From Rostratula benghalensis (taxonomy: Eukaryota; Chordata; Aves; Charadriiformes; Rostratulidae): a DNA stretch of 64,000 nt. Positions 1 through 11,115 of this stretch are shown piece after piece. Within the stretch, counting starts at the first letter, position 1; each line of letters begins with the position of its first letter. The translations under genes and the position numbers were made by a program. The notes under the pieces were generated by a model. That model did not search any database. It was not told the DNA's origin and saw nothing but the letters and a program-made list of their open reading frames with translations. The stretch spans positions 1,137,903 through 1,201,902 of the forward strand of contig VXAI01000139.1 in assembly GCA_013399305.1 (NCBI GenBank), written 5' to 3'.

Positions 1-47
1 CCAGTAGGTCAAGGGAAGTCATTCTCCCCTTCTGTTCTGCACTGGTG
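1..47 (+). repeat. CR1 LINE fragment, truncated by window edge
   Basis: The first 47 bases read like the internal part of a sense-strand CR1, roughly 'ggtcaagggaagtcattctc' followed by 'ttctgttctgcactggtg'. The same stretch occurs in the better preserved CR1 near 4.28-4.32 kb. Similarity stops abruptly after base 47, so either the copy is broken here or an unrelated sequence was inserted. The upstream part lies outside the window. Confidence 0.7.
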
Positions 48-135
48 TCTTGATGGTCCTGGTTTTGTAGTTCAACAGCATGTCCTTTAGCAGCTTGGCA
101 GTCTGTCTTTTTATTCCCTTCCTTCCCCGCCCCCC

Positions 136-203
136 NNNNNNNNNNNNNNNNNNNNNNNNNNNNNNNNNNNNNNNNNNNNNNNNNNNNNNNNNNNNNNNNN
201 NNN
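136..203. other. Assembly gap (68 N)
   Basis: A run of 68 undetermined bases. The left flank is C-rich and ends in a run of C, the right flank is pyrimidine-rich. This suggests that a C-rich (G-rich on the other strand) low-complexity tract was not sequenced. Reading frames crossing it are meaningless. Confidence 0.99.
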
Positions 204-420
204 CTCTCCTTTTTTCCCCAAGCTCCATACTCACACTCCCTTTCTCTCATCTGGTTTGTGAGGTTGAGACTTTCTTTTCCAGAGCTGAACTTGCTATTAC
301 TGCTGTGGTACTGAGAAGGTCAGCAGGTTCAGCTGGTAGTGGATTAATTGGGTCCCACACAGCATTTGTGCAATTTGATATGGACAGTGACAAATCAAAC
401 AAAATTGGTTCTGTTTGTAT

Positions 421-925
421 TTCACAGGATGGCAGGGGTTGGAAGGAACCTCTGGAGATCATCTAGTCCAACACCTTGCCAAAGCAGGGTCACCCAGAGT
501 AGGTTGCACAGGATGGTATGCAGGTGGGTTTTGAGTATCTTCAGAGCAGGAAACTCCACATCCTCTGTGGGCAGCCTGTTCCAGTGCTCTGCCACCCTCA
601 AAGTGGAGAAGTTTCTCCTCATATTTAGACGGACCTTCCTATGTTCAAGTTAGTGCTGTCTACTTCTTGTCCTGTCACCAGGCACCACTGAAAAAAGACT
701 GGCCCCATCCTCTTGACACTCACCCTTCCATATATATAGGCATTGATCAGATCCTCCCTCAGTCTTCTTTTCTTCAGCCTAAAAAGACCCAAGTCCCTCA
801 GCCTTTCCTCATAAGAGAGATGTTCTAGTCCCCTGATTATCTTTGCAGCTTCTACTGTACCCTCTCCAGCAGTTCCCTGTCCGTCTTAACCAGGGAGCCC
901 AGAACTGGGCACAGGACTCAAGATT
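421..925 (-). repeat. CR1 LINE, 3' portion, antisense
   Basis: This is a reverse-oriented CR1 3' end. On the + strand it starts with 'ggttggaaggaacctctgga' and 'gatcatctagtccaac'. It then runs through blocks typical of the CR1 3' region: 'gggcagcctgttccagtgct', 'gtggagaagtttctcctcat', 'cagatcctccctcagtcttc' and 'cagaactgggcacaggactc'. It resembles the subfamily at the right edge of the window (63801-64000) more than the copy at 41.9 kb. It is 5'-truncated, as usual for CR1, and holds no intact open reading frame. The terminal short repeats are degraded. Confidence 0.92.
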
Positions 926-3900
926 TCATCTCCTGTTTGTTCCTTCTTTAGGTTCCAAGTGATTTTTTTGTGTGTAAGCCATCTCTTCCTTGGGAGTTTA
1001 CTTGGGAACCCTGGTAACAGCTACAGCCTTTGAGCACTGTTCAAGTACAAAGAACACATTTGTGTCTTTCAAAGCAGAAAGGCAGACGTCACGGGTTGAG
1101 ACAGCGTATGGGCTCAGATGCATACCTAGCAGGGGTGAAGCAAGAAGTCTGAACTGGTGTGCAGAGGATGATCCTCCAATCCCAGTACAGAAGGGTGAAA
1201 TGTATCCTGCTACCAGGGTGTTGCAGAAGTGTGTGCGTGGTTGTTGGGATGTGGTATCGGTGGAAGGTACTTGATGTAATTTTGATATGGTTAAGGTATG
1301 TTTTATCCTCTTCTTCCCAGCTTATGACTGATAAAAAAATTGATGGTTGTTAGCTGGATGCAGATTAGATACATATAGTAGTGAGCTGTGTTGGGGGAAT
1401 CTTTCATTATGAATTTGAGAGAAAGGAACTGAAACTAATTTAAAATCAAAACAAAGCACTAACAGGATCAGTAGCCATCTTTCTGGAGCAGTGCACGGTG
1501 TTTGAACACAGCACATCTGAGTGCAGTGGTTTTTCCTTCTTGGAAGGAGCCAGGTAGATTCTTCGTCCCGTGGTCTGAGTTACAGGAATAGTTATGGCCT
1601 TTGGGAAGGGAACAAGTTAAAAAAAAAAAATTACAGTATCTGTTTTTGCCTTTGTTATCATGTCTATTTCTGTAGGATATAGAGATACTGATACTGAAAG
1701 TACTTCTTAAAATGCAATTCCTTATTCTATAGATAGGCCTTTCTAAATACAGGTGTGGGAGAAACGGGGAAAGAGGTGTTATCCAAAGTAACACGGAAAG
1801 CCACCTGAAGAATCTGAATCTGAACTCTTGTCTTAATTATTCGCCGTGCTTCATATCTGGTAGACAGCGCTCCTCTCTGTGATGTCTTTAGAGCCAAGTT
1901 TGTAAGAATCTGCTTATGCAGCTTCTTAGATGCTGGAATGATGAAGTTACAGGGGCTCTGGGGGGCAGTGTAGCATCCCTGTGACACGAGTACCTCCAGC
2001 ACTTTTTCACAACAGTGTTACCATGCCAAGTGATTGCTTAAAATAGTCAGAAATAATACAGAATTAAATAAAAGTTTTGGTCATTATTATTTCACAGGAA
2101 GTTTTCACTACGGAGAATTTTTGTACCAAGAAGACTCGACCTCCCTCTTGTAGAGAAACTTTGAACGTTGGACTGGCTGTACTCATTTTCAAAAGGTTTT
2201 AAGCTGTGGAAAAAGTTTGTAGGATATTTGTATATGATTTAAAGAAAAAAAAAACAACAAAATTTTCCCTTCCTATGCATCTAACAGAGTCCACAAAAGA
2301 ATTTTCAGTCCACAACAGTGTCCTTATGTGACATACCCTTTGAGTGGAGGTGCTCTCTGCCTTCCTTGTAGAGAAACAAATCAATAAAACATTGTGTCAG
2401 CAGAGAACAGCTTGAAGTGAGATTTCCTGGTGCTGGAAGCTTTCAAATGAATTTTGGGTGGAACTCAGATGCACCATACATGCATGACTACACATAATAC
2501 TACAAGGCTGCATTTAAACTGACATGGTGTTGATTCAGTATGTCAAGCTATTCTTAAGGATGTTGAGCCACAACCTAGAGGCTTCTAATGCTGTCTGAAG
2601 GAGTTGGTAGCTCCTTGCTACCCAATAAACAGGTTGTGTATAGCTGACTGATTATCTAGTGAACATCTGTTGTGGGCCTTTGCTTTATGAGAGAGTTCAC
2701 GTCTCCAGCCTGTGAACTTAGTTTCTCCAGATCTTAGAGCACACAAGACCTGAGTGCTTGCTTGCTGCGAGTTAAATTGGGGAATCACACTCAAATGCCT
2801 TTACTTCTCTTTGGAAAGGTGCATGTGTGCATCTCAAAGGATGTTTTGGAGGGTATGCTTGGCTTACACGACCCTTTTCCCCTGACTGAAGCAAATAATA
2901 GGCACATACAGTAATGTCTGCTGTTTTATAGGCGTCATCAAGGGTTGTTGCTTTGTCTTCACTGCCCTCCTGGAGAAGCCGTGGGCTGCCTTACGCCACA
3001 GATGTGTGCAGCTCCTGCATGCTGGTCTCATGGGTCCACCTCCTGTGGATATGCAGAGGGTCAGAGCATTGTGCATGTTGCAGATGCCTTTGGTGAATAG
3101 CATTGAGGAGTCAGAGCTGAAGTCTCAGACAGGTGCTTGAGCAAGGATCGTGCTACCAGCATCACTCGGCAAGTCAATGAAGAATAGATTTCTATTAGTT
3201 TTCACAGTAACAGTCCTTCCAAATAAAAATTGACTGCATTTCATGGCAGGAAAGAGAAGATTCACCCAGATAGTTGTTCTGGTTGCATGTGGAAATTTCC
3301 ATGTGGACTCAGCATTAAACTGCCTCTCCTTTGCCATAGGTTGTTCTTGTTTAGGGACTCTTTCTTCCAATAATGCAATGAAATACAGCTGCTACCTTAT
3401 GTGTGTTACAGAAACTACATCACAAACTGTGCAAAGTGTTTTTAACTTGCAACGATACTTTTGAAATGCATATTTGTTTGGTTTGGGTTTTTTTTCCAAG
3501 TAGAGTGCACATTGTTCATCTGTGCAACTTAGAGATGATGATAGGAAAAGGAGAGCTGTGGGTATCAGAGACAGGACTTCATATGACTGAGCTGAAAAGT
3601 AATATGCCACGTGCTCCCATTTCAACCTGAGTAAAGGAAAATTGCTTACATGTACTTCCATAATAATAATTATTTAAAAGTATTGTTTTCCCTCTCACTT
3701 CTCTCTGCTGTCTTTATTTTCTGCAGTTCTGCCTTTAAAGAAAAGGTATATGAGACCTATAAATTCCACACTTCTGCCATGCCTTATTTCTGTTGTTGCA
3801 GAAACACCTGTCCAGCCTCTCTCCAGTCTTTGGAAGCTACTAGTTGTCTAAAACTGGAGACAACATCTTTTTGCAAAAGGGGGCTGTTACAGTGGAGGGA

Positions 3901-4203
3901 TCACACACTATTTAAGGGGTCTACTCTGCCCTCCACAGGGCCATACAGTGTCAAGAGCAAGTGGCCAGAGCAGAAGACAAGTCTTGTATGATGTGGCTCA
4001 GGACTTCAGCTCCCAGCTGTGAAGTGCAGGAGTGTCCTGCCTTACCTCTTGTAAGGAAGATGCTGTAGTTGGGAAGGATGGCTGCAGACTGAGGATCAAA
4101 CCCCACACAGTGATACCAAGGATGTGTTGTGCTACAGAGAGCACGAGAAGGTACCTGTGCTTTGTCAGTGTACATGCAACATGGTTACGTGCTTGTTTGA
4201 TAT
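926..4203. other. Gene-free stretch
   Basis: No exon, RNA gene or clear repeat is visible here. Open frames are short and have no protein-like character or supporting splice signals. An A-run near 1619-1630 and another near 2247-2256 are simple low complexity. Probably intergenic or intronic sequence. Confidence 0.6.
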
Positions 4204-4668
4204 GGGTTGGGTGGATGAGCTAGTAATGTGTGTTTGCAGCCCAGAAAGCTAACTGGGCTGCATCAAAAGAAGTGTGGCCAGCGGGTCAAGGGAGGTGTTT
4301 CTTCCCCTCTACTCTGCTCTGGTGAGAAGCCACCTGAAGTACTGCATCCAGCTCTGGAGTCCTCAGGACAGCAGGGACATGGACCTGTTGGAGCAAGTCC
4401 AGCAAAGGGCCACGAAGATGATCAGAGGGCTGGAACACCTCTATGAGACAGGCTGAGAGAGCTGGGATTACTCAGCCTGGAGAAAAGAAGGAACAGGCTG
4501 CCCAGAGAAATTGTGGATGTGCCATCCCTGGAAATGTTCAGGGCCAGGCTGGATGGGGCTTTGAGCAACCTGGTCTAGTGGGAGGTGTCCCTATCCATGA
4601 CAGGGGGGTTGGAACTAGATGATCTTTAAGGTCCCTTCTAACCCAAACCATTCTATGATTCTGTGATA
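4204..4668 (+). repeat. CR1 LINE with end of reverse transcriptase ORF, internally deleted
   Basis: A sense-strand CR1. The frame at 4274-4456 encodes a CR1 ORF2 C-terminal stretch containing [15 protein letters not shown] and [19 protein letters not shown], which I recognise as CR1 reverse-transcriptase tail sequence. At about 4490 the sequence jumps from 'agcctggagaaaagaag' straight to 'gaacaggctgcccagag', losing roughly 200 bases of the usual CR1 3' region. The copy ends with 'gatgatctttaaggtccctt' and the 'attctatgattctgtgat' tail. It is 5'-truncated and dead. Confidence 0.95.
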
Positions 4669-7600
4669 TAGTCTTTTCCAGGCCACTGCAAATGCACTGC
4701 TTTCTTTCATTTTCTTCCCCTCAGATGTTGTCTTTGGCCTTCTCTGAGCCTGGCAGACTTTTCTCATTGGGTTTCCTGCCTTCAAATTCCAGGTCTGCCT
4801 GAGTCTGAAGTTAGGGGCAATTATTGCACAAGAGCAGGTATGCATCAGTCTGATTCCCTCCCTAGGAAGTGTAGAATATTTTTCAGAGCTGGTGGTAGCA
4901 GTGGTTTGTTCAGGTGGCCAGGTGAATTGAGCAAACTCTCTGTCAGACCACTTTGTTTCTCAGATATGTAAATGTAGTGTTTGCAAGTGAGAGGCCTGTC
5001 GGTAAGTTTTTTTGACTCTGATTGACTACTCCATGGTGAACATTGCATAGGTATTATGTAGAGATCACTGCTAATTTATTTTTATACTGATTAATTTCCC
5101 TATTTCCTAATTAACAGAGGTGTGACTCTAAAGTGGATAAGCAGAATAATGCCAAATACTTGTGTACACACCCTCCTTGTCAATGAAGGGTGTTATTTCC
5201 TCTTGGCTTAAAACTCAGCCACGTGTGCTTGTCTTGCTTGATTTGATTAAAGAGTGTAAACCAACATAATTTTATACTGTTATTGTTTAAGACTGCTTTG
5301 ATTTTTGAAGATGAGAGATAGCCAAGGGGCTCAATGCCATTGAGCTGAAATGCTGCAAATTCTTGTCTTAAGCATTTTTGTGTGTGTGTGCACATCTCTG
5401 TCAGTGCCTTTAAAATAAGGGATCTCTACTTCTGCCCTCAGTATCTGCTTGGGATTCTCATGCTGTTCCTTTGACTGCCTCATGCTCTAGGTGTTCAAAA
5501 GCTGATGAATAACAGAGGGGGGGAGGGAGAGGGAGAGATCCAATTTCTTTCCTAAAGTTTGAGTGTTAAAATGCAATTGTCAGTTTTTAAACACAGTGGA
5601 GCTTTTTACCGTTGTTCCTCCCCAAATGGTTTGGTCTATTAATGGTGGCCGATCTGCGGCGAACTGGGCTGAGTTCTGCCTGTATTAACAACAAAAGATA
5701 AAACCTCCAACTCCCTCTAATGAAAAGTCCAAAAGCTTAAAATAGATTCAGTATAAATAGTTTGGCTATGGATGAATAAATTCCCCCATGCAATGCCTGG
5801 AAATACAAATACAAAATAAATACAAAAGAAATTAATTGTTCTACTAATGAAAGATACTTCTGCCTCACTCAGCTGTGTCAGTTGGGATCTTAGAGAATTA
5901 AGCAGGGTGACTCTGGGCCCTAAAGATTCTACTATGTCACTGCTTTTGTAATTTTTGCTCTTGCAACCAGCAAAGAGAATGATGACCATTCTCTCTCTTT
6001 ATATACCCTTACTAAAGGTGTGTTCGTGGCTTACAGGCTGGACCTGATGTAATCATCACAGCTCCCTGACTTCACTGGAATTAGCCTTCTACACTGGAAG
6101 ATCTTACCAAGGTTTTAAAATTAAATGCCGTTCTCTTGAGTTATTTGTGAAGGCTCTTCCTCACCTGCAGGGGCTACAGACATGTGTCAACTTCAGAGAA
6201 AATCTGGAAAACACCTGGAATGGAAAGACCAAGTGCTAGGGAAGGTACAGCGCTCTCCTATACCTGCTTATTCAATACACTTGTTCCTCAAATACTACTG
6301 ACTGTTGTAGTGCTGGGCAAAACGCTTTCCTGTCTGATCTGTGAGAAAGCAAGCACCAAGTTGTGTGATAGCAGGGCACATCCATGTGTCAGTCACAGTG
6401 TGGCAGGAACCGTCTTTTTATGGCTGAGCTGGTGACGTGGGAAAGAGAGAATGTGATGGTGAGCTAGGGAGACTGCATCTTTGGGGTGGGGGGAGGTTCT
6501 TTGATGGTGAGCCCTTCCCAGGGAGCACATACGAATCACTGCTTTGCTAGGAAGGTGTGAATTGCTGCCGAATCACTGCTTTGCTAGGAAGGTGTGAATT
6601 GCTGCCGCTAGAAGAAGAAAGCGCAAGACAGGGACTGGTGGGCGAGTCACGAACATCAACCACTTGGAGGCTTGACAAGTCTGTTGTGGTTTTGCCAAGA
6701 TATAAAAGAACTGGTTCCTGGCTCAGATGGTGAACCTGACTTGTCAGCAGCATGGAGCGGGGGAGCCATCCAAGAATGCTCTGTATTTCTGTGCCCAGTA
6801 TTCTGATTGCATCCAGACAGGATGCAGGATTATCCAAGAGAAGGAAACTGGTGTGGCCAATGATAAGGGGTCATGCTGTGCCTGAGACAACTGCAATAAC
6901 AGGAGCTTGCAGGTGCTTCAGTGTGTGTCTGCCTTGGAGCTTGAATATAGCTGCTGCCTGCTCAGTGTGTAGAAGTGGGAAGAGACAGAAGGACCAGCCG
7001 TGCACACTGGCAGAGGATGGATGCAGGGACCATCCATGAAGCACTGGCAAACACGGAGAGATGATGAAGATTTCTAGGCTGCCCCTGGGGCTGTGGAGGG
7101 ACTGTAGTGGTTAGAAGAAAGATCTGTCTAGCCAGCTTCTGACGGGCAAGAGCCTATCTTGCCTCTGCCAGCAAGCATTGTCTGGTTGGAGCACAGGAGT
7201 GGGACTGACATGAAAGCTGTTTCTGCTTTCGTGATTTCTCCCAGCTTTCACAAATTGGAGTTCAGGGACTCCCTGAGACAGGGATGGTGGTCTCTGCTGC
7301 AAGCTTCTGCCAAGTCGCTTCACTGAGTTCCAGAGTTGCAAACTTCAGGCAGGCAAGGTCACTCTGCTTTCCTGTAAATAGCAGGCATGTGCAAAGTGTA
7401 GTGGATAATTCCATGATGTCAGTGACCAAAAGTAAACACCTTGTAGGGTGTAATTGCTTTTTGTATAGTGTCAGGAGCTTTTATGTGTTCAGCATAAATA
7501 TCTTCGCATTGATTGGGAGAGCGAGATAAAAATCGATGATTTACAGTGCAGAAGTGCTTAAAACACGACGTTAAAATGACTCTGGAAGACTTAGCTCATA

Positions 7601-7929
7601 GGGGGCATAGTAAATACTCAAGAAGTACAGGAAATGAAGAGACTCTTCCCAAGTCTCAAAACTAAGCAATAAATTTAATAGAGTCTGTGTTTCTCTGCCT
7701 AATGGAATTTAATACTGGCTTTCCTTTTGCATAATTATTCTCTTTTTCATTGTTTAGTTGTGGCTCTTTTTCATTCTTTCTTGTTTGTATGTTTAGGAGC
7801 CAAGGCTAAAAGGAGATGCTATTGTTTTGTAATGAAACTCTCCAGCTTGAACAAAATGGGAATCAAATCCTATTTTGGCTGGCTTTGTTTACTAATTAGT
7901 GCAAGGGTGCCTTGACCCATGAGTTCTGA
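4669..7929. other. Gene-free stretch with one tandem duplication
   Basis: No supported gene. AT-rich, homeodomain-site-like sequence occurs around 5060-5120 (for example 'ctaattaacag'). A purine-rich patch lies at 5513-5540. The 37-base duplication at 6532-6605 is listed separately. The remaining open frames look like chance. Confidence 0.6.
6532..6605 (+). repeat. Perfect 37-bp tandem duplication
   Basis: Two head-to-tail copies of a 37-base unit (6532-6568 and 6569-6605), beginning 'cgaatcactgctttgc' and ending 'gaattgctgc'. I see no difference between the copies, so the duplication is recent or is an assembly artefact. No coding frame is involved. Confidence 0.97.
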
Positions 7930-8165
7930 GGAGCACAGATAATCACAGAAAATATGGACCACAGGTCCATCCCCTTGCCTCATGTCCAGATGAACTGTAT
8001 CTAACTCACTCTTGACAGATTTTATATCTAATAGATACTGAGATCAGATAATCCCCTTTCTATTTGTAGTGACTCCTTGTGTTTCTCTCCTCTTCTAATC
8101 TTCCTTTTTTCAGCCTAAATGGTCCTCCTTTCTTCATATCTTCTTGTGTGTCAGGTGTCCCACAA
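7930..8165 (-). repeat. Possible heavily degraded CR1, antisense
   Basis: The order of blocks resembles an old reverse-oriented CR1: 'tccatccccttgcc' near the start, then 'gtttctctcctcttctaatc', then 'ttttttcagcctaaatggtc', then a 'tcaggtgtcccacaacc' end. None of the diagnostic 3' tail is clear. It could also be another old retroposon or chance. Confidence 0.35.
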
Positions 8166-10610
8166 CCTGGGTTTTTTTTGTATTTTTTTAATGGGCATTT
8201 AAATTGTTACTTTTTTGCCAGTATGCTACTGGACATACTGGTGCAGCTTGCAGCAGTAGTAGGTAGTACTTAGTAGTACTAAGAGAAAGGACTGATTCTT
8301 GTGCCCCATCCAGGGATGGTCCCAGCTCCAACCATATGGGCTGCCCCCATGGAAGATTTCACCTCTGTGGAAGAATGTGCAGCCCAGTGGTGTCAGCTGG
8401 ACACAGCACTGGTTCTCTTGGCTGTATGTGCACCATAGTTGTAGGGCACTCTTTACAGATGAAAGGGCTAGATCCCAGAGCTTACAGGCTTTTCTGTGCC
8501 TATTCTGCAAACTAATCCTTGGCAAGATTTATTTGCTCTGCATTTCTGCCAGGGCTGAACTGTCTCCACTACTTGCGCAGCCTAGCTTGAAGCCAGCTGA
8601 AATCTCTGCTGCAGTGTCTCATGTAATGCCACGTACAAAGTGGACAGACAAAAAGCCAATCTCTTGATCCTCTTTTGCAGAGATCGTTCCTTGTCAGGCC
8701 AGGGGTGCCTTGCTTAAGCTCTACCATCGCTGAAGGCTTTTGCTGGTAAGAGTGTTTGATTGCCAGTACTGCCCCAAGACTCATGTGTTCATTGAACAGA
8801 AGAGTTTCTAAAACTTTTTGCAAGTATGATCACCTTGGGGCTTGTCTGCATTTTTTAATGATCCTTTCACTTCCAACTTCTTTTCATACGAGAGAGTTTG
8901 ATTTCTCTAGGGCTGGAGAATGAGACTTACTTGTAATGGCTTTCGCTCACATATTTATATATGCTATTTTTATATTAATCAAGAAAATTCTAACTGCCTT
9001 TCATTGCTGCTGGCAACTTGTGTCATAAGCTGTTCCCTGGAGAGGATAAATGCTTCCTGAGGACTTACAACTCTTGTCTCATAATCTTATTTTGAGTTTG
9101 GGCTTTAAAATAGAAGAAAAATTCACATCTTGGGGATGCAGTATCGCAGATTTGACTGGTGCAGGAGGCCATAAGATGAAGTATGCAAGTGGACTGCTGA
9201 TCTGTTTAGCTGAAAGTCAGATGTTCTGGGCTTACAGTTATGTGAGGAATACAAAACAGGAGGTCCCTAAAGTACTCTGCTTGCATTGTGCATCGATGTT
9301 AGCAAAAGACAGCATAAAGCTTTACTCTGTTCTTGAAATATTTATAAGTAAGAGGGCAAAACACAATCTCAAGGGAATTGTCAACAGTATTTTCAAGAAT
9401 TTGCAGTATGATTGCATGTGGCTACTTGTGGATGTGTCTGTCTAGTGTCTGTCTTTCTCAAACCTGTGCTAGGGAAGGAAAAACTCTGTGGTCAGGATTT
9501 TCTGCCTCTTCACTGTGCAGGTCTAGTTTGACTTTGGCTGTCTGCTTAATTGCTGTTTAATAAGAAAGCTTTAAAAAGTCTGTGGAACAAGTATATGTGT
9601 TCCCAAAGTGACATGAGAACAACACGCAATGTGATCTTCTGAGATCTTCCAACCTTTCCCCCTGCAAAGCTCTGAGGGAGCTCCTACTTTTCTACCTGGC
9701 TGTTGTCAGAATTGATGATTTGTGTCTCACCATCTCCACAGCCCTGAGCTTCCTTTGAATTCAGTCCAGCCCAGTTCCTCTGCCAGGCAGACTGGTGTGG
9801 GCTCTGCTGACTGTATGCTTTGTCAAGCACTGCCAGTAAAAGGCAGGCTGCCCGAGGGTGAGGCCAAGAATACTTCTATTGTTAACTTTTTAAGGAACAA
9901 GCCAAGGCTACTGCTGAACTGAGGACAGAACAAATTAACACTGCTTTGATCACAGAAATCTGGGTTGTTTTGTGTATGGCTATATAGGTATTACAGAATT
10001 TACAGGAAAGGTGTTAATGATACCTCTTCATTAACCTGTTCCTTCCCATTGGCATTTCGGGTATTATGGCCTGGTTTCTGGTCCTGTTACCAATGTTGAT
10101 GTGTGGTTTATGTTCTACCCCTTCCCTGTTGTGCTTGCAAGCTCTCCTGCACCCAGGCAGAGGAAGGTGCTATAAGGGCACCATAGGCTGCCATGTCCTA
10201 GTCTTGGTTGACCTCTGGAAAGTGCTAATACAATGCAATGTTATTATTCCATTGAAATTGGGTTTATTAAAGTATTTACATTCATTTGTCACAGAACTCC
10301 AGGCAACTGAAGTGAGTCTGTCCTTGAGAAGGAGGGCTGTTTGCTCTGTGCCTCTGAGGGACCCTGGTATTTTGGCTACTTGTTTTTTACTGAGAGCTGC
10401 CTCTACTGTTGTGGCAGCTCTTGTTTCTGGATTACTCCTGCAGACAGGATGACTGGATTACTGTGTTGACTTGTTTATACCTGCAAAACTATAAAAGATG
10501 CAAGATTGCCTTCTATTTGTTTTTTTGGCAGAACAAGGAGCTGATGATGCCTTTTGTAAAGTGATCCTATTTTTCTGCCTCCTTACTATGCCCTCCTCTT
10601 CTTATGCTTT
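8166..10610. other. Gene-free stretch
   Basis: Nothing supportable as a gene. A small AGTA-type low-complexity patch lies at about 8255-8284. Frames of about 120-130 codons at 8299-8667, 9050-9445 and 10066-10452 lack recognisable domains and flanking splice signals and fit chance. Confidence 0.55.
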
Positions 10611-10612
10611 TC

Positions 10613-11115
10613 CCATTGCGCTTGCACTGTGTCCAGTTTTGGTCCCCTCATTGCAAAAAAGACATTGAGGTGTTGGAGTGTGTCCAGAGAAGGGTAACAA
10701 AGCTGGTGAGGGTCTGGAGAACAAGTCTTGTGAGAAGCAACTGAGGGAGCTGGGATTCTTTAGCCTGGAGAAAAAGAGGCTGAGGGGAGACCTTATCACT
10801 GTCTATAACTACCTGAAAGGAGGCTGTAGAGAGGCAGGGGTTAATCTCTTCTCCCAAGTCACAGGTGATATGACAAGAGGAAGCAGACTGAAGGCACACC
10901 AAGGGACATTCAGATTGGATATTAGGAAAATTTTTTACTCCAAAAGGGTTATTATGCATTGACAGGGAATTGGTTGAGTCACCATCCCTGTAGGTATTTA
11001 AAAGATGGGTAGACATAGTGCTTAGGGATATGGCTATTCAGTGTTAGATTGATGGTTGGACTAGATGATCTACAAGGTCCTTTCCAACCTAGACAGTTCT
11101 ATGATTGTATGATTC
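10613..11115 (+). repeat. CR1 LINE (CR1-Y-like), 3' portion
   Basis: A sense-strand CR1 of about 500 bases. The diagnostic order is 'cactgtgtccagttttggtc', 'gacattgaggtgttggagtg', 'agcctggagaaaaagaggct', 'ctataactacctgaaaggag' and 'ggttggactagatgatctac', followed by the 'ctatgattgtatgatt' tail. It matches the block order of the reverse copy at 56.2-56.7 kb. 5'-truncated and without a usable ORF. Confidence 0.95.
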
